NCBI GenBank assembly: GCA_014904985.1
Contig: MU129116.1
Location: 1 to 64,000, forward strand
Direction: 5' to 3'
DNA length: 64,000 bases
From: Hydnum rufescens UP504
Lineage: Eukaryota; Basidiomycota; Agaricomycetes; Cantharellales; Hydnaceae
A program made the position numbers and the translations under genes. This document shows, piece by piece, positions 10,539 through 21,974 of the stretch. The notes beneath the pieces were generated by a model, which ran no database searches, was not told the origin of the DNA, and saw nothing but the letters and a program-made list of their open reading frames with translations. Numbering within the stretch: position 1 is the first letter of the stretch; each line of letters opens with the position of its first letter.

Positions 10539-10648
10539 TTATTTTGCACTGTGGCAAACAGGCTCTTGGGTGCCTGTTTGTACTGCTGCTCAGGTTTTGA
10601 TACCTGGGGTTGCAGGGGTCATTATTCGCTCAGGTGAAAGGCAAAGAC

Positions 10649-10797
10649 CTAAATAGAAAAACAAGTTAGTTAAGTGAAGGCAGCACAAAAAGAGCAGATT
10701 TTGCTGCTCTTTTTGCACAGCCATATCTACCAGGGGGGACTCACCTTAGGAATACTACCACACACCTGCCGCAGCGGGTGTGTAGCAAAGTGCCTCC
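10649..10797 (-). repeat. hairpin-bearing intron plus exon palindrome, unit 5
   Basis: Minus strand: ACACACC/GGTGTGT-type exon palindrome (10764-10790), donor GTGAGT at 10744, 12-bp hairpin at 10686-10697/10704-10715, branch TTAACTAAC, acceptor CTATTTAG at 10649. Intron length 96 nt. Upstream (11031-10745, minus) lies an open stretch of 96 codons ending at the donor, rich in Pro/Leu, with no recognised domain. It may be the first exon of the array. Confidence 0.6.
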
Positions 10798-11089
10798 TGG
10801 ATTCAGGAGGGCACTCATTGTCATACTTGGACAAAGCGTAGTCGACAGGTTGGGAGCCAGATAGGAGGGGATAAGGGGATAAAAAGGAAGGATAATCACA
10901 CCACCCTTAGCACTAGCTTCAGGTGGGGGAGCCAGACACAGAGCTAGGCACTGGCTTTGCTCTGAGTCTGGGGAAAAGGTTGTGGAGGGCATGGGAGGAT
11001 GATGAAAGATAGTAAAGTAGTGACTGGCCAAGTGGCACAGTCACTACCTAAGGAGAGGAAGGGGATCAGTAAGAGGAAGGGTGATCGCC

Positions 11090-14000
11090 CTCAATCTTGA
11101 GTTCGTATCCGCCCTGGTGTTGGAGGGATAAATCCCTACACCATAGAATCCTCATCCTTGGCCCATTTTCCCTATGAACGAATCAATTATATGTCACTGC
11201 GCTCATTTAATTATATCGCCATTCGTTTATTCATGAAATCAATTGGATTCCTACCCTTTCCAACCCATAATATTGCCTCATTCCTTTACCATGTCCACCA
11301 GGTCAATTTATTGACTATCTGCCAGACTTCAACAGTCCTCATCAAAAGGGGCAGTTTATGCCCTACTTCAAGTCCATTTTCTTTGGACAAGGCAATTCAA
11401 CTTGCCATCTTTCTTCAAGACTGGGTGACTTGCCTGCTCTTCCAAGTCATCCTACTGCCTTAAGGGCGACAGATTGTGATTATGTAATGATGTGGACGGG
11501 GCCTAGTTCCAATTCTGGACTTGTGGATTCGTCACATGATCCAGGTAGGGGCTGCACTACTCTGAAGGAGTATTTTTCGAATTTCTCTGTCATTTTTGAT
11601 CGGATCGACTCAAAACGACCGCTCCCAGAAAGATACGAATCATACCTATCGAACGGTACCAAACATGAAACAAACAGATCAAAAGTGCGGTCCCTGTAAC
11701 AATATCTTGCCATGATTCATACTCTAAAGGAGTATTTCTTGATTTTCGAAGCCAATTCTTATCTGATTCGTTCGTGAGTACCACGCCCTGAAAGCTGTTA
11801 AAAATGCGCATCGAACGGTACCAAGGCAAAACGAGCGGACGCGAACTCCATTTTTCACAAGACAACTCCCTCCCATGACCCCCCTTTGCTCCACCATTCA
11901 AAATAGTGAATTACTTCTGGCCCTCTTATGTCCGATGGAGAAGACCCTCAGGGAGACCTATCCACTTTTCCTTAAGGGAACTTGTCCAGGTTTGAAGGAG
12001 AAATAGCATGTAATGTGTCAATCTCCCCTTTTATCTTGAAATTGGAAATCTCTCATCGGTTTTGAAGATTTTAACTTTATTCTTTTTCTTGTGTGTCCCT
12101 TAAGTCCGACTTTTTCACTTTCTATTGAGTCGAAGTCTGGATTGTATATTAGGTGCAGCTAGCACACAAATTCATTAGTCTCCCCCTCCCTCCAGTTTGA
12201 AGCTCCTTGAACAGCTGCTGGTCCCTGGGTGATTTCTCACTACAAAAAAGCGAATTCTAACTACACTTTGACTAAGGTCTCAAGAAGAGATTCTTAGGTG
12301 TGGTATTTGACTGAAAGACACATTCTCACTTAATTGCTTGGGCTTTGTTGGCTCACTGCAATTCCCCTGTTCAAAAGACCTTCCCCCACTCGAACCTGAA
12401 CATCCGGATTAGATCTGTGATCCCCTCTTTCGTCCCCGGCTCAACATCGTGGACAGTAGTTGGATTGGTTAATAACCATCCTGCTTACACCGGAGAAGGG
12501 AGAAGAACTGTCCTCAACAAGTAGTCTCATAACCAGACCCTGTTATGAGAGGTGTCCAGTTTAGGTTGTCCTCAGTCCTGGTCTTCACATTGTGTCGACA
12601 AGCTCAGATCGTTACTCAGTATGGTTATTCCGGTGCTCTCAGCAAGCACACCACTCTCATCTGGTGCTGCCTCCAGAGGTGGTGGGCAGTGGCGGTCGAT
12701 CAATAGCCCCCAAGCAGATGCAGCTGTCCCAGCTCGGCCACCCCTCAATGTCCCAACGCAAGTCACTCAAAGACATGTTTGCACCTAGGAAGAAGGTGGC
12801 ATGCTCAACCCTCCATTTTCAACTATTTATGTTGCATGCAGCCCTCAACTCATTTTCTTCCCACACAGCTGGATGTTCATTATTCAGGACTCTCGCTGTG
12901 AGTGGTGGTTGAAATTGGGCTCAACCAAGAGGAAGAGGAAGACATTTACCCAATAGCAACTACAACTATCAACCAGAACTTTGGTGGTGGCAGCAGTAGC
13001 ACAATCACAGCGGCCCTGCCCCTGTATTCCACAATGAAGGTGTACTATTTGACTGTTCAAGCCCCTATGTTTTTCCCGATTCTGCCCTCAGACCATAACA
13101 CGAGTTTGTGAGATGCCAAGTCGAATTGTACATGCGCTATCTCGATGTGGATCCATGCGAATGACGCATACTGTGAACAAGAGAAAATCCAACATCCAGG
13201 CACTCCAAGATAAGCTGGATGCCATCAAACCGTGAGCATGGTGATGCCTACATCAATGGGATTCAACCTGTCTTCAAGCCTCTTAAGGCTTGCCCATTTT
13301 GATCCTCTTGGAACTGGGTTTTGACAGGATGCCCTCATCATGTGGTACGATATCTGCATGGCTGTATCTCTACTGTTGATTGCAGATCACTGACAGTCTC
13401 TCTTGGAGTACATGCAGTACTATGTTGACTGTTGCAATCCTGGTCATGGAGAAACATACCAAGCTGGCAAAGAATTCAGCAACAAAACTCATTAACAACC
13501 TGCCAGGAGGCTCTTGGAGAGCCTCCATTGTACAAAGACAGTGCATGCAATTTATTTTATGGGTGAATAAAACTAACACTGCATGTGGTTTCAGTGATGT
13601 TTCCCTATCGCTCCTCAACATGGAAGTGACACCTGCCAGGCTGGTCAGACACTTCCATTGATCTCAAAAGGCATGTCATTTGATGTTTGTATAGGACCTA
13701 ATAGGCCTGTGTTCTCTTTTGATATCAAATATTGATCAAAATGGGCCTTTATTTATCAAACAAGTGCAGTTTGACATAGTTTTGACATCAATTTGAGATC
13801 AAAGTGGGGACTTGGAACTTTTACTTGTAGAACTCTGCAATACCACTGGCTGACCTGTCAATTGCCTAATATCCTAAATAGGAAATTATGTAATGCACCC
13901 AAAAAGCAGTGACATAATTGTGCACACAATAATATTACATAATATTAAATTACATAATTAGTTGATGATATAATAAATATATTATATAATACCTATTACC

Positions 14001-15832
14001 TAATATACATATTACCTAATTGATTACATAATCCAGGTTGCATTACTACACCAGTGCTGACAAGAGGGGCACCCCTGCCCCAGACCAACTCAAGGGTGGG
14101 GGAGGGTAGAGGGGCCACCAGGGGGGACAGGGGCCCCTGGGTGTACACTTAAGGGGATCCTATAATGGGGGGACAATGGTTAGTTCAAAAAATCAATAGT
14201 AGTGCAAAAAGGCAGCCAGAGGCTGCCTTTCATACTAGAGTAGCTAAAGTTAAATAACATACCTTAAACCACACCCCAGTCTATACTGGGGTGTGGTGGC
14301 TTGTCCTGGGTCTTGGTGGATGGAGTGTGTGGTGTCGCGCAACAGAAAAAAATTCTTGGCAATTGCCAGTAAATTGAACCCGGACTCACACCGGCAGTTG
14401 CCCAGTTTCAAAGGCAAGCCACCTGCTGCTATGAAAAGCCTAAATGCATAAACCAGATAGACCAATATAAAAGGGTGCATTAGATAATATCTGTAATAAC
14501 TTTGGATAATATCCCATTACATAATACAAGTGATTCCATTAAAAAAGCCTAAATGCAGAAATTGGATGAGTACATTCAAATAAGTGCTAAGCAGATCATC
14601 TGAAATTTGGTGCATGATTAGAAGACTACTTCTATGCAAATCATACTAAAATTTCAGCCAGATCCATTCATTAATTACAGAGCTATAAGGACAATGAGTT
14701 TAAATATTGAAAATAATTTACTCCCCACAGACAAGTATGGACTTGAAATTTGACATGGGGTATGACCACATAATAACTAAACATGTGCCAAGAATCAGCT
14801 TATTCTGTTTGCTTCTAGGTATTCAACTCCCAGTTCAGCAAAAAAAAACAAAAGCTACCATGAATGTTAAACAGTTTAAAATAGATGTGAACTGGGTGGA
14901 AATAGGCTTATAATATTATAACCCTGACTATATCTGAAAATGGAATCAATTGGATGTGTGGAAGTGCTGAAATTGAGGGGAGGGGAAGAAAGATCAAAAG
15001 TCCATTACATAAGATGTAGAGCAGGGGTGGCTCTGATATTACATCACTGAGTTAATACATATGTGGGGAGTGCACATGACAGATATCAGCCCAACTGGAC
15101 TCCATTTAGGGATGCTCCACAGCCTCCCCCCTAAACAACAATTCCTCCCAGAGCTTCCATCCATCCAATTGCCTTGAAAATGCACACTTAGGTCATCCAA
15201 ACACATCTATAACATCCCTCAAACTTCAAATTCATGGCTCCAGTGCAGAGTCTCCATAATATTTTCAAGTTTCACTGAAATACACCCTCCAGTTGGGACA
15301 CTTCCAAAGCTCCAATCACTCTGATTTTTTGTAGGCCACACCTGCTCACCATTTGAGCCTCAGCCCCCAAATTTCAGCCCATTCTGAGGACTTTTGATAT
15401 CTGTCACATGACCAAGATCTTTCCCTCCCCTGCTTCACTCAGTCCTCTAGTTCATATGGACTTTGTTGCCATCTGGAGTAGTAGCATGTGACAGTGTATG
15501 ATTCAAATTCAAGATATTCCATGCAATATTCATGGAGTTATTCAAGAAACATTCTAGATCAATTCAATTTGGGGGTCAGAACAGCAGTATTTCACTAAAT
15601 ACTGCTGTTCTGACCCCCAAATTGAATTGATCTAGAATGTTTCTTGAATAACTCCATGAATATTGCATGGAATATCTTGAAATTTGAATCATACACTGTC
15701 ACACCTACTACTCCAGATGGCAAACAAAGTCCATATGAACTAGAGGACTGAGTGAAGCAGGGGGAGGGGAAGATCTTGGTCATGTGACAGATTCAAAAGT
15801 CCTCAGAATGGGCTGAAATTTGGGGCTGAGGA
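11090..15832 (+). repeat. 4.8-kb direct duplication, copy 2
   Basis: Second copy of 4665-9456, containing the LTR-like repeat (from 11118), the broken coding region (12550-13680), the AT-rich tract, a hairpin intron (14160-14262), the dispersed repeat (14470-14900) and a truncated foldback (15091-15832). It carries many one-base indels relative to copy 1. It ends exactly where the inverted LINE copy begins. Confidence 0.85.
14160..14262 (-). repeat. hairpin-bearing intron, duplicated copy of unit 1
   Basis: Same plan as 7747-7854: acceptor ATTATAG at 14160, hairpin GGCAGCC/GGCTGCC, donor GTATGT at 14262, exon palindrome ACCACACCCCAGT just beyond. One stem base pair is lost on both sides (GGGC to GGC) and the outer stem is damaged. 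Confidence 0.55.
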
Positions 15833-17352
15833 CCAAGGATCTCATTCTGGAGGGTCGACTGACTGCAAGTTGTACTTGGCTGGGGAGTGCAAACATGGAG
15901 GCACCTGCTTATTTAGACACCCATCCCCTGCTGGTGTTAGTGCATTGACAACAGGCAGAAGTGAGGCCACATCAGACAACAACAAACCCATTATATTGCA
16001 GTGGATCTACCCAACCTAGGCCCCAACTCTTATCACCCTATAGGTGTATGCTTATGGTTGGTGTCTGGTTGACAGCGAAGCTCTGCCCGTATTTCTGTGA
16101 AGGATCTTGCAGCAGAGGATCAAAATGCATATATATCCACGACATATCCCCGAATTCATCTCTTTCCTTCACTACTCAGTCTCTGCCCTCTTCCTTTGGT
16201 GCAGACTCATCAGAAACCACTGTGCCTTTATCCTGATCGATAGGTAGCCTGCAATCTGAACTTGACTATCATGATGACGATGGTGACGATCATGTCGTCT
16301 ATCAAGGTATGTCAACTCGTGTCCCACAGGCTGGCATATGAGAGCTAATGCCTCTCTCACTAGCCCCTCAGAGACTGGGGATGGCCAATGCCCAGTGTGC
16401 AAAATCAAGTTGAAATGGGTCCTGGGTCACCACAAGATCAGGGGCAACGAGAAAGCCGACACCCTAGCGAAAAGCGGATCAGTCCTCCCCTCCATATACC
16501 CATACTCAGCATCTAACACATATGTCGGCAACTTGAACAACCAACACCTGCTCAAAGACTGGCAACTACGATGGGCGAACGATCCCTCACAAAACTGGCC
16601 CACAGAGTATTCTATGTGCAACGTCAACCCCCCACTTCTGCGTCTTAGCAAACCATTCAAATCACTCTTGCAAAAATCATTCAGCTGACTAGTCCAATGC
16701 CGTATGGGACATGCCTTCACAGGCCAATACTATAGATGTTTTGTACCAGATGAAAACGAGACATGCTGCTGCAGGGAACACCTCAAAACACAAACCCACA
16801 TCCTCCTAGACTGCTCCCTGTATGATGACTGGAGACCCCTACTCCTGGACTCAGAAGGCATAATTAACATCACTGATCTCTTCAGAACTGACATGGGATC
16901 TGAGCACACTTCTAAGTTCATTGACCTCAGTGGAGCATACAAGAAAAAGTCATCCAAATAACGATTCCCTATGATACAAGACAACCCGCTGATGAAGGCT
17001 GCTTCCGATCTCAGTTACGATCCCATCAACGAAAGTGTGAAGCAGACACCATGTAAATGAGGACTCCATTTGGTATTGGGTGTGGTATCTCAGGTCAAAG
17101 GGTCTGGAGGTCTGCGGTCATGGACATCTTCTCTATTTTTATTTCCTCTTCAGTCTATGTACAATACCCCCTGGACTTTTGGTCCCCTGCCCTTGGCACC
17201 CCTTGGGAGTGCAGGCTAAATATCGATATATTCATCATCATCATCATCATCATCATCCTTGCTTCTGGCGAGCAGCTGTAATACAATTGTGGACGATTTC
17301 TTGAAGCATTTCTTTAACCCAATCAATGGAAAAGGTCTTCTTAAGCTGCTAG
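15833..17352 (+). mobile_element. LINE 3' end plus FAS tail, inverted copy 2
   Basis: Mirror of 3149-4664. 16338-16688 encodes the RNase H tail, 16704-16961 the Cys/His C-terminus, and the CAT run lies at about 17235-17260. 17266-17352 is the complement of the FAS beta tail. Same 5' truncation as copy 1, so it arose by duplication, not by an independent LINE insertion. Confidence 0.75.
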
Positions 17353-17657
17353 TGATGGTGGCTGTGGAGGCTGACTGATGGGCTGTGGAGCCGGCATTCT
17401 AGGAGGATCCGGAAGGTTATGGAAGATGGCAGAAGGCTCTGGAAGGTTGGAGGCTGTGTGCAGGAAATAGTATTTATAGCCTTCGCAGTTGGGGGATCAC
17501 TAGTTTCGATCTCTCAGGATTCCCACTGCGATAGGTGCGAGACTTGTGTGTCCCTTGTTGTGTGGTGTATACTCAGGATTCCCACTGCGATAGCGTGTGG
17601 TTAATTAATCTCTTTCCTCTTTCTGTTTGTGGCTTCGATGGCAGTGTCGCCCTGACA
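17353..17657 (+). repeat. LTR-like 3' portion, family D
   Basis: Contains a TATA-like TATTTATAG at about 17468 and a 19-bp direct repeat (CAGGATTCCCACTGCGATA) at 17516 and 17573, and ends CCCTGACA at 17657. Its last 150 bases recur at 49821-49961, ending at the same CCCTGACA. That common end next to unrelated sequence is what an LTR 3' end would look like. Confidence 0.45.
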
Positions 17658-18836
17658 GAAGGCTTTGCAGCCCCAGGTCAAGAACACCTTGTCTGTCACC
17701 TTAAGAAGTCCTTGTATGGACTTAAGCAGAGTCCAAGGCAGTGGTATATAAAGCTGCACTCTACCTTTGTGAAGTTTGGTTTCTCAAGATGTGCTTCTGA
17801 CCACTGTGTCTGGATCTGGGCTAAAGATGGTGTGAAGCTCATCATTCCAGCCTATGTGGATGATTTGATCATTGCCTGTAAAAATGTCCCACTTCTAAAG
17901 CGCATTAAAGAGGAACTCAAGCTTGAGTACAAGGTCCGTGACTTAGGTCCGGTTGCATACACTCTAGGGATTGAGATCATCAGAGACCGGGCTAACCGGA
18001 GGTTGTATCTCTCCCAGAGGAAGCACATTGGTGATGTCCTGGACCACTTCAATATGGCTGATGCCCGCCCTGTGTTTACTCCTCTGGCCAAGTCAAGTCC
18101 ATTGACTAAAGAAGACTGCCCTCAGACTCCTGAGGACTTGGAGTACATGAAGTCTGTTCCTTATCTCTCAGCTGTAGGCAGTCTGATGTACCTTTCAGTT
18201 GGTACATGTGCAGACATCAGCTTTGCAGTGGGAGCTCTAAGTAGGTTTAATGCAAACCCAGGACAGGCCCATTGGAAACAAGTTCAGCATGTCTTCAAGT
18301 ATCTTGCTGGTACAAAGGACCTTATGCTTTGCTATGGTCCTGGACAAGACTCAACCTGCCTTCAGATTTATTCTGATGCAGACTATGCTGGGGATGTTGA
18401 CTCGGCACACTCTACTAGTGGGCATGCTGTCTTTATTGGCAAGTGCTTGGTAAACTGGAGCAGTAAGAGGCAATCTGTTGTAGCCAAGTCTACTACAGAA
18501 GCAGAGTATATTGCTGCCAATGAGGCTGGCTCCGATGGTGTCTGGTTTCGGAATTTCATGTCTGAACTAGGATATCCTCCAAGTGGTGCAACCACTTTGT
18601 GGCTTGACAATCAGTCAGCTATCAGAGTTGGGAAGAACCCAGAGCACCATAGCCGAATGCGGCATCTGCTGCCTAAGTACCATTGGCTTCGGGAACAGGT
18701 GGAGGACAAGGTATTTTCACTTGAATATGTTTCTACTTCTTTGATGAGGGCAGATGTTCTTACAAAGCCCCTTGAGACAGTAGCCCATTCTCAAGTACTT
18801 TCACTTCTTGGGCTTGTTTCTGACTCTGCTTTGTAA
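17658..18836 (+). pseudogene. Copia-A pol fragment: reverse transcriptase and RNase H
   Basis: 5'-truncated Ty1/Copia polyprotein that starts within RT (EGFAAPGQEHLVCHLKKSLYG) and runs open to its stop. It has the RT active site YVDDLI and the RNase H motifs SDADYAGD, STTEAEY and DNQSAI. It is nearly identical to the full copy at 21159-26600 but keeps CCC at 18268-18270 where the full copy has lost one C, so this fragment preserves the uninterrupted frame. The upstream ORF extension into 17535 belongs to the LTR-like sequence. Confidence 0.85.
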
Positions 18837-18844
18837 AGTGGGAG

Positions 18845-19023
18845 TGTTGAAGTTGTGCCCTTGTATTAGTTGTTTTGTGCTATTGTTGTTTTTACTTCCT
18901 GTTTATGGTTGTTGTGATGGAGGTGGATATGGCTTAACTCTTGCTACATCAAGACTTAAGCCAATCCACCTCAGTTCCACTCTGGGTGTCTGTGTAGGCC
19001 TTTCCCATTCCTCCACTTGAACA
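18845..19023 (+). repeat. Copia-A 3' LTR (179 bp)
   Basis: Begins TGTTGAAGTTG and ends CACTTGAACA (TG...CA). Same length and sequence as 21159-21337. Preceded by the purine tract AAAGTGGGAG. Directly followed by Copia-B integrase sequence. Confidence 0.85.
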
Positions 19024-21052
19024 GGCATTCATGCAGGAACATGGTATAGCCTGTCAGCATACCACTAGGGCCACCCCTCAGCAGAATGATGTAGCAGAGA
19101 TCACCAACAGGATCCTAGAGAATGGAATCACCTCCATGCTCACTGCTGCCCATCTCCCTGCTTCCTTCTGGGGTGAAGCACTGTCCACCTTCCTCCATGT
19201 TCTGAATCGATCCCCCACATCTGCCCTTCCTGGGAAGACTCCCTATGAAGCCTGGCATGGGAAGAAACCTTCTGTGGATCATCTTCGGGTATTTGGATGT
19301 CAAGCCTATGTGCATGTCCAAAAGGACCAAAGGAAAGGGTTTGCACCCAAGTCCATGAAATGCATCTTTCTTGGCTACCCACCTGACTACAAGGGCTGGA
19401 GGTACTACAACCCTACCACCAAGGGTATCATCATCAGTTGGGATATTATTTTTGATGAGAGTCTACTCTCTGGGACTTCCCTCACATCAGAGAACCCCCA
19501 GTACACACTGCTCTTCATCCCCCCTGATATCCCCCCTGGTTCAGTGGGAGTATCTTCCCCTCATACCCCTGAGGCTCCCCCTCCCCCAAGATCTCCACCC
19601 CACCCTGATGATCATGAGGTTCCCCCCCAGTCACCTGGACCACCCCCTGCCCTCAGAATGCTGTTCCCCTCCTGTGTTGGCACCCCCTCCTGATCCCCCT
19701 CTTCATCAGTCAACTCGGGCTTGTGCCCCTCCTGGTGAGTGGTGGAAGGTGGACATGTCCAGACTGCACCCCCCTACACCACATGAACCAGAGAATGGCA
19801 ACTCACCAGAAGGGGCAGAACATGCAGAGGAACATGAGTGTGATACACATGACTGGTGAATTACATAATTTGCTTCCAGTGCAGTCACATGCACCCTCAC
19901 TGGGGGCACTTTTGTACAATTTGCTTCCGGCCCAGTCACATGCACCCTCAGTGGGGGCACTTTCGGACACTTTGCTTCGGCCCAGTCATGTGCACCCTCA
20001 CTGAGGGCACTTTCACCCACTTTGCTTCTGGCCCAGTCACATGCACCCCTCATTGGGGGCACTTTCATCCAATTTGCTTCCAGCACAGTCACATGTTCCC
20101 CCCCTGGGGGGACTTTCCCATCACCTCCAACTTGAAAACCTCAATTCATCCCAAAGGACCCTCAGCACTGAGGAGATGATTGAGTATGCCTTCCTTTCAG
20201 GGTGCAATTAAACCTCATTCATACAAGGAGGCCATCAAGTCTGATGACTCTCACAAATGGTTGGAGGCTGCCCAAGTCGAGTACAAGGCCATGGTTCTCA
20301 TTGGGTCTTCAAAATCAAGGAGAATCCAGATGGCTCCATTGAGAGGTACAAGGTTGTCTTGTTGCTCAGGGCTTCTCCCAAAAACCCCACCTCAACTACA
20401 CAGAAACCTTTGCTCCTGTTGCCAAATTTGCCTCCCTTCATGCCATTCTTGCCATTGCTGCCATTGAAGACATGGACATTGACCACATGGATGTCTCCTC
20501 TGCCTTCCTAAATGGTGACCTTGAGGAGGAAATTTACATGGCTCAACCAGAGGGGTTCATTCCAAAGGGGAAGGAAGGCCTTGTCTGTCGATCTCAAGAA
20601 ACCACTCTATGGTCTGAAGCAAAGCCCTTGACAGTGGTACAAGAAACTCAATGAACTCTTCATGGAGCTGGGCTTCAAGAGGATCCAATCTGACCACTCC
20701 CTCTTTGTGTGGGCTCAGAACAAGATCAAAATCATCATTCCAGTTTATGTGGATGATCTCACCATTGCTTGCAATGACCAGGCCACATGACTCCATGTCA
20801 AGGCTGAGCTCCAGACATGCTTTCAAGATGAGGGACCTGGGCAATCTCTCTTATCTAATTGGTGTTCAAATCACTCGAGACTGCACCCTAATCGCAAAAT
20901 GTTCCTTTCCCAACACAAACACATCCATGACATCCTGGAATGTTTCCACCAGTCCAATGCTCACCCTGTCTCCACTCCTCTTGATCCCAACATCCACCTC
21001 TCCAAAGATATGTCTCCCAAGACTCCTGAGGAGGTTGAATACATGAAACGAG
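19024..21052 (+). pseudogene. Copia-B polyprotein fragment with internal deletion
   Basis: Starts in the integrase core (FMQEHGIACQHTTRATPQQN) and passes through the integrase C-terminus (GYPPDYKGWR) and a Pro-rich linker. It then passes a 51-bp tandem repeat and RT pieces in shifting frames (DIDHMDVSSAFLNGDLEEE, YVDDLTIACN). It ends at EYMKR, where the sequence jumps straight to the LTR start, so RNase H is deleted. Frameshifts occur near 19680, 20210, 20300 and 20590. Both edges touch Copia-A LTRs. Confidence 0.8.
19858..20110 (+). repeat. 51-bp tandem repeat inside the Copia-B coding region (5 units)
   Basis: Unit of about 51 bp containing TTTGCTTC..GCCCAGTCACATGCACCCTCA..GGGGGCACTTT, i.e. 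17 codons (LLPxQSHAPSxGAL when in frame). Five units here versus four at 40650-40830 and four at 42440-42620. It lies between integrase and reverse transcriptase. Confidence 0.8.
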
Positions 21053-21158
21053 TGTTGAGATGTGATGGGTATCTCATTTGATATTTCTCTTCCCTGATTC
21101 ACACATTTGTTATTTGCTCCTATTTCCCTTTTTTGGTTAGTACCATGTATGGCATCTG
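21053..21158 (+). repeat. Copia-B LTR, 3' side removed by Copia-A
   Basis: Starts TGTTGAGATGTGATGGG. Matches the first about 105 bases of the Copia-B LTR (complement of 38946-38842) and stops at GGCATC where the Copia-A LTR begins. Confidence 0.8.
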
Positions 21159-21337
21159 TGTTGAAGTTGTGCCCTTGTATTAGTTGTTTTGTGCTATTGT
21201 TGTTTTTGCTTCCTGTTTATGGTTGTTGTGATGGAGGCAGATATGGCTTAACTCTTGCTACATCAAGACTTAAGCCAATCTACCTCAGTTCCACTCTGGG
21301 TGTCTGTGTAGGCCTTTCCCATTCCTCCACTTGAACA
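21159..21337 (+). repeat. Copia-A 5' LTR
   Basis: 179 bp, TGTTGAAG...TTGAACA. Unlike the 3' LTR it lacks a 56-bp tandem duplication. Confidence 0.88.
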
Positions 21338-21350
21338 GGTTATGGGCCCA
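21338..21350 (+). promoter_or_regulatory. primer binding site, initiator tRNA-Met half-molecule type
   Basis: GGTTATGGGCCCA directly abuts the 5' LTR. This is the copia-type site known to pair with the anticodon-side end of the cleaved 5' half of initiator tRNA-Met rather than with a tRNA 3' end. Copia-B has nearly the same site at 47098-47110. Confidence 0.75.
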
Positions 21351-21974
21351 TCGCCCCAGGCCTAGCTCCAATCGTCCTGAAACTGTGCACACGCCTTCTA
21401 CACATCGTACCCGCTGTCCACACCAATTTTCAGCCGATTCCATCCAGTGGTTCTTGAGTTATTCATCCTTCTTTGGCCGCTTTTCCTCATTCCATCAATC
21501 GCTTATATCTCCCTCAATTCATGGCCGTTCGTTGCTCTTTTTTGCGCACAGCCTCGCCCATACGCCCCCTACATTCCATCAAATTTTCAGGCGATTTGGT
21601 CCACTGGTTGTCTCGTCATCACTACTGTGGTCACCTGCTCCCCCTACCTCATTCCTGAAATTGCGAATATCTCACCATCCGCCCATCCGATTCGTCCCAT
21701 ATTTGACACACACTATCGTCGCTAGTGCCCCCACCGTCGTACCAAGTTACAGCCCGATCCGTCCACATCGTCCCACGAAATCCTCTAGGGTGTCCATCTC
21801 ACTTAGTTGAGTTCACCTCTCAAGTTTTCGCTTTTTTGGACGTTCCTGTGCATCGTTCCGCCTCGTTCTTTCGTCCCCTGGGAGTGCCCACTGCCCTCTA
21901 TCGTCTCGTCAAATTTCGTCGTCATCGGATTACTCCTTCCCTCACAATTCGAATTTCTTTCCCCTCACTCCAAT

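Noticed and set aside
9872..10540. CRISPR-like array of palindromic repeats
   Set aside because: Eukaryotic context, unequal spacing, and splice signals between the palindromes.
7747..10797. Reading the hairpin units as spliced-leader RNA genes or Pol III terminators
   Set aside because: Each unit has a branch site and acceptor as well as a donor, so an ordinary cis-spliced intron explains the layout better.
19023..21158. GGCAT next to both inner Copia-A LTR edges read as a target-site duplication
   Set aside because: On the right side two further bases (TG... after GGCATC) separate it from the LTR, and the two LTRs belong to different elements.
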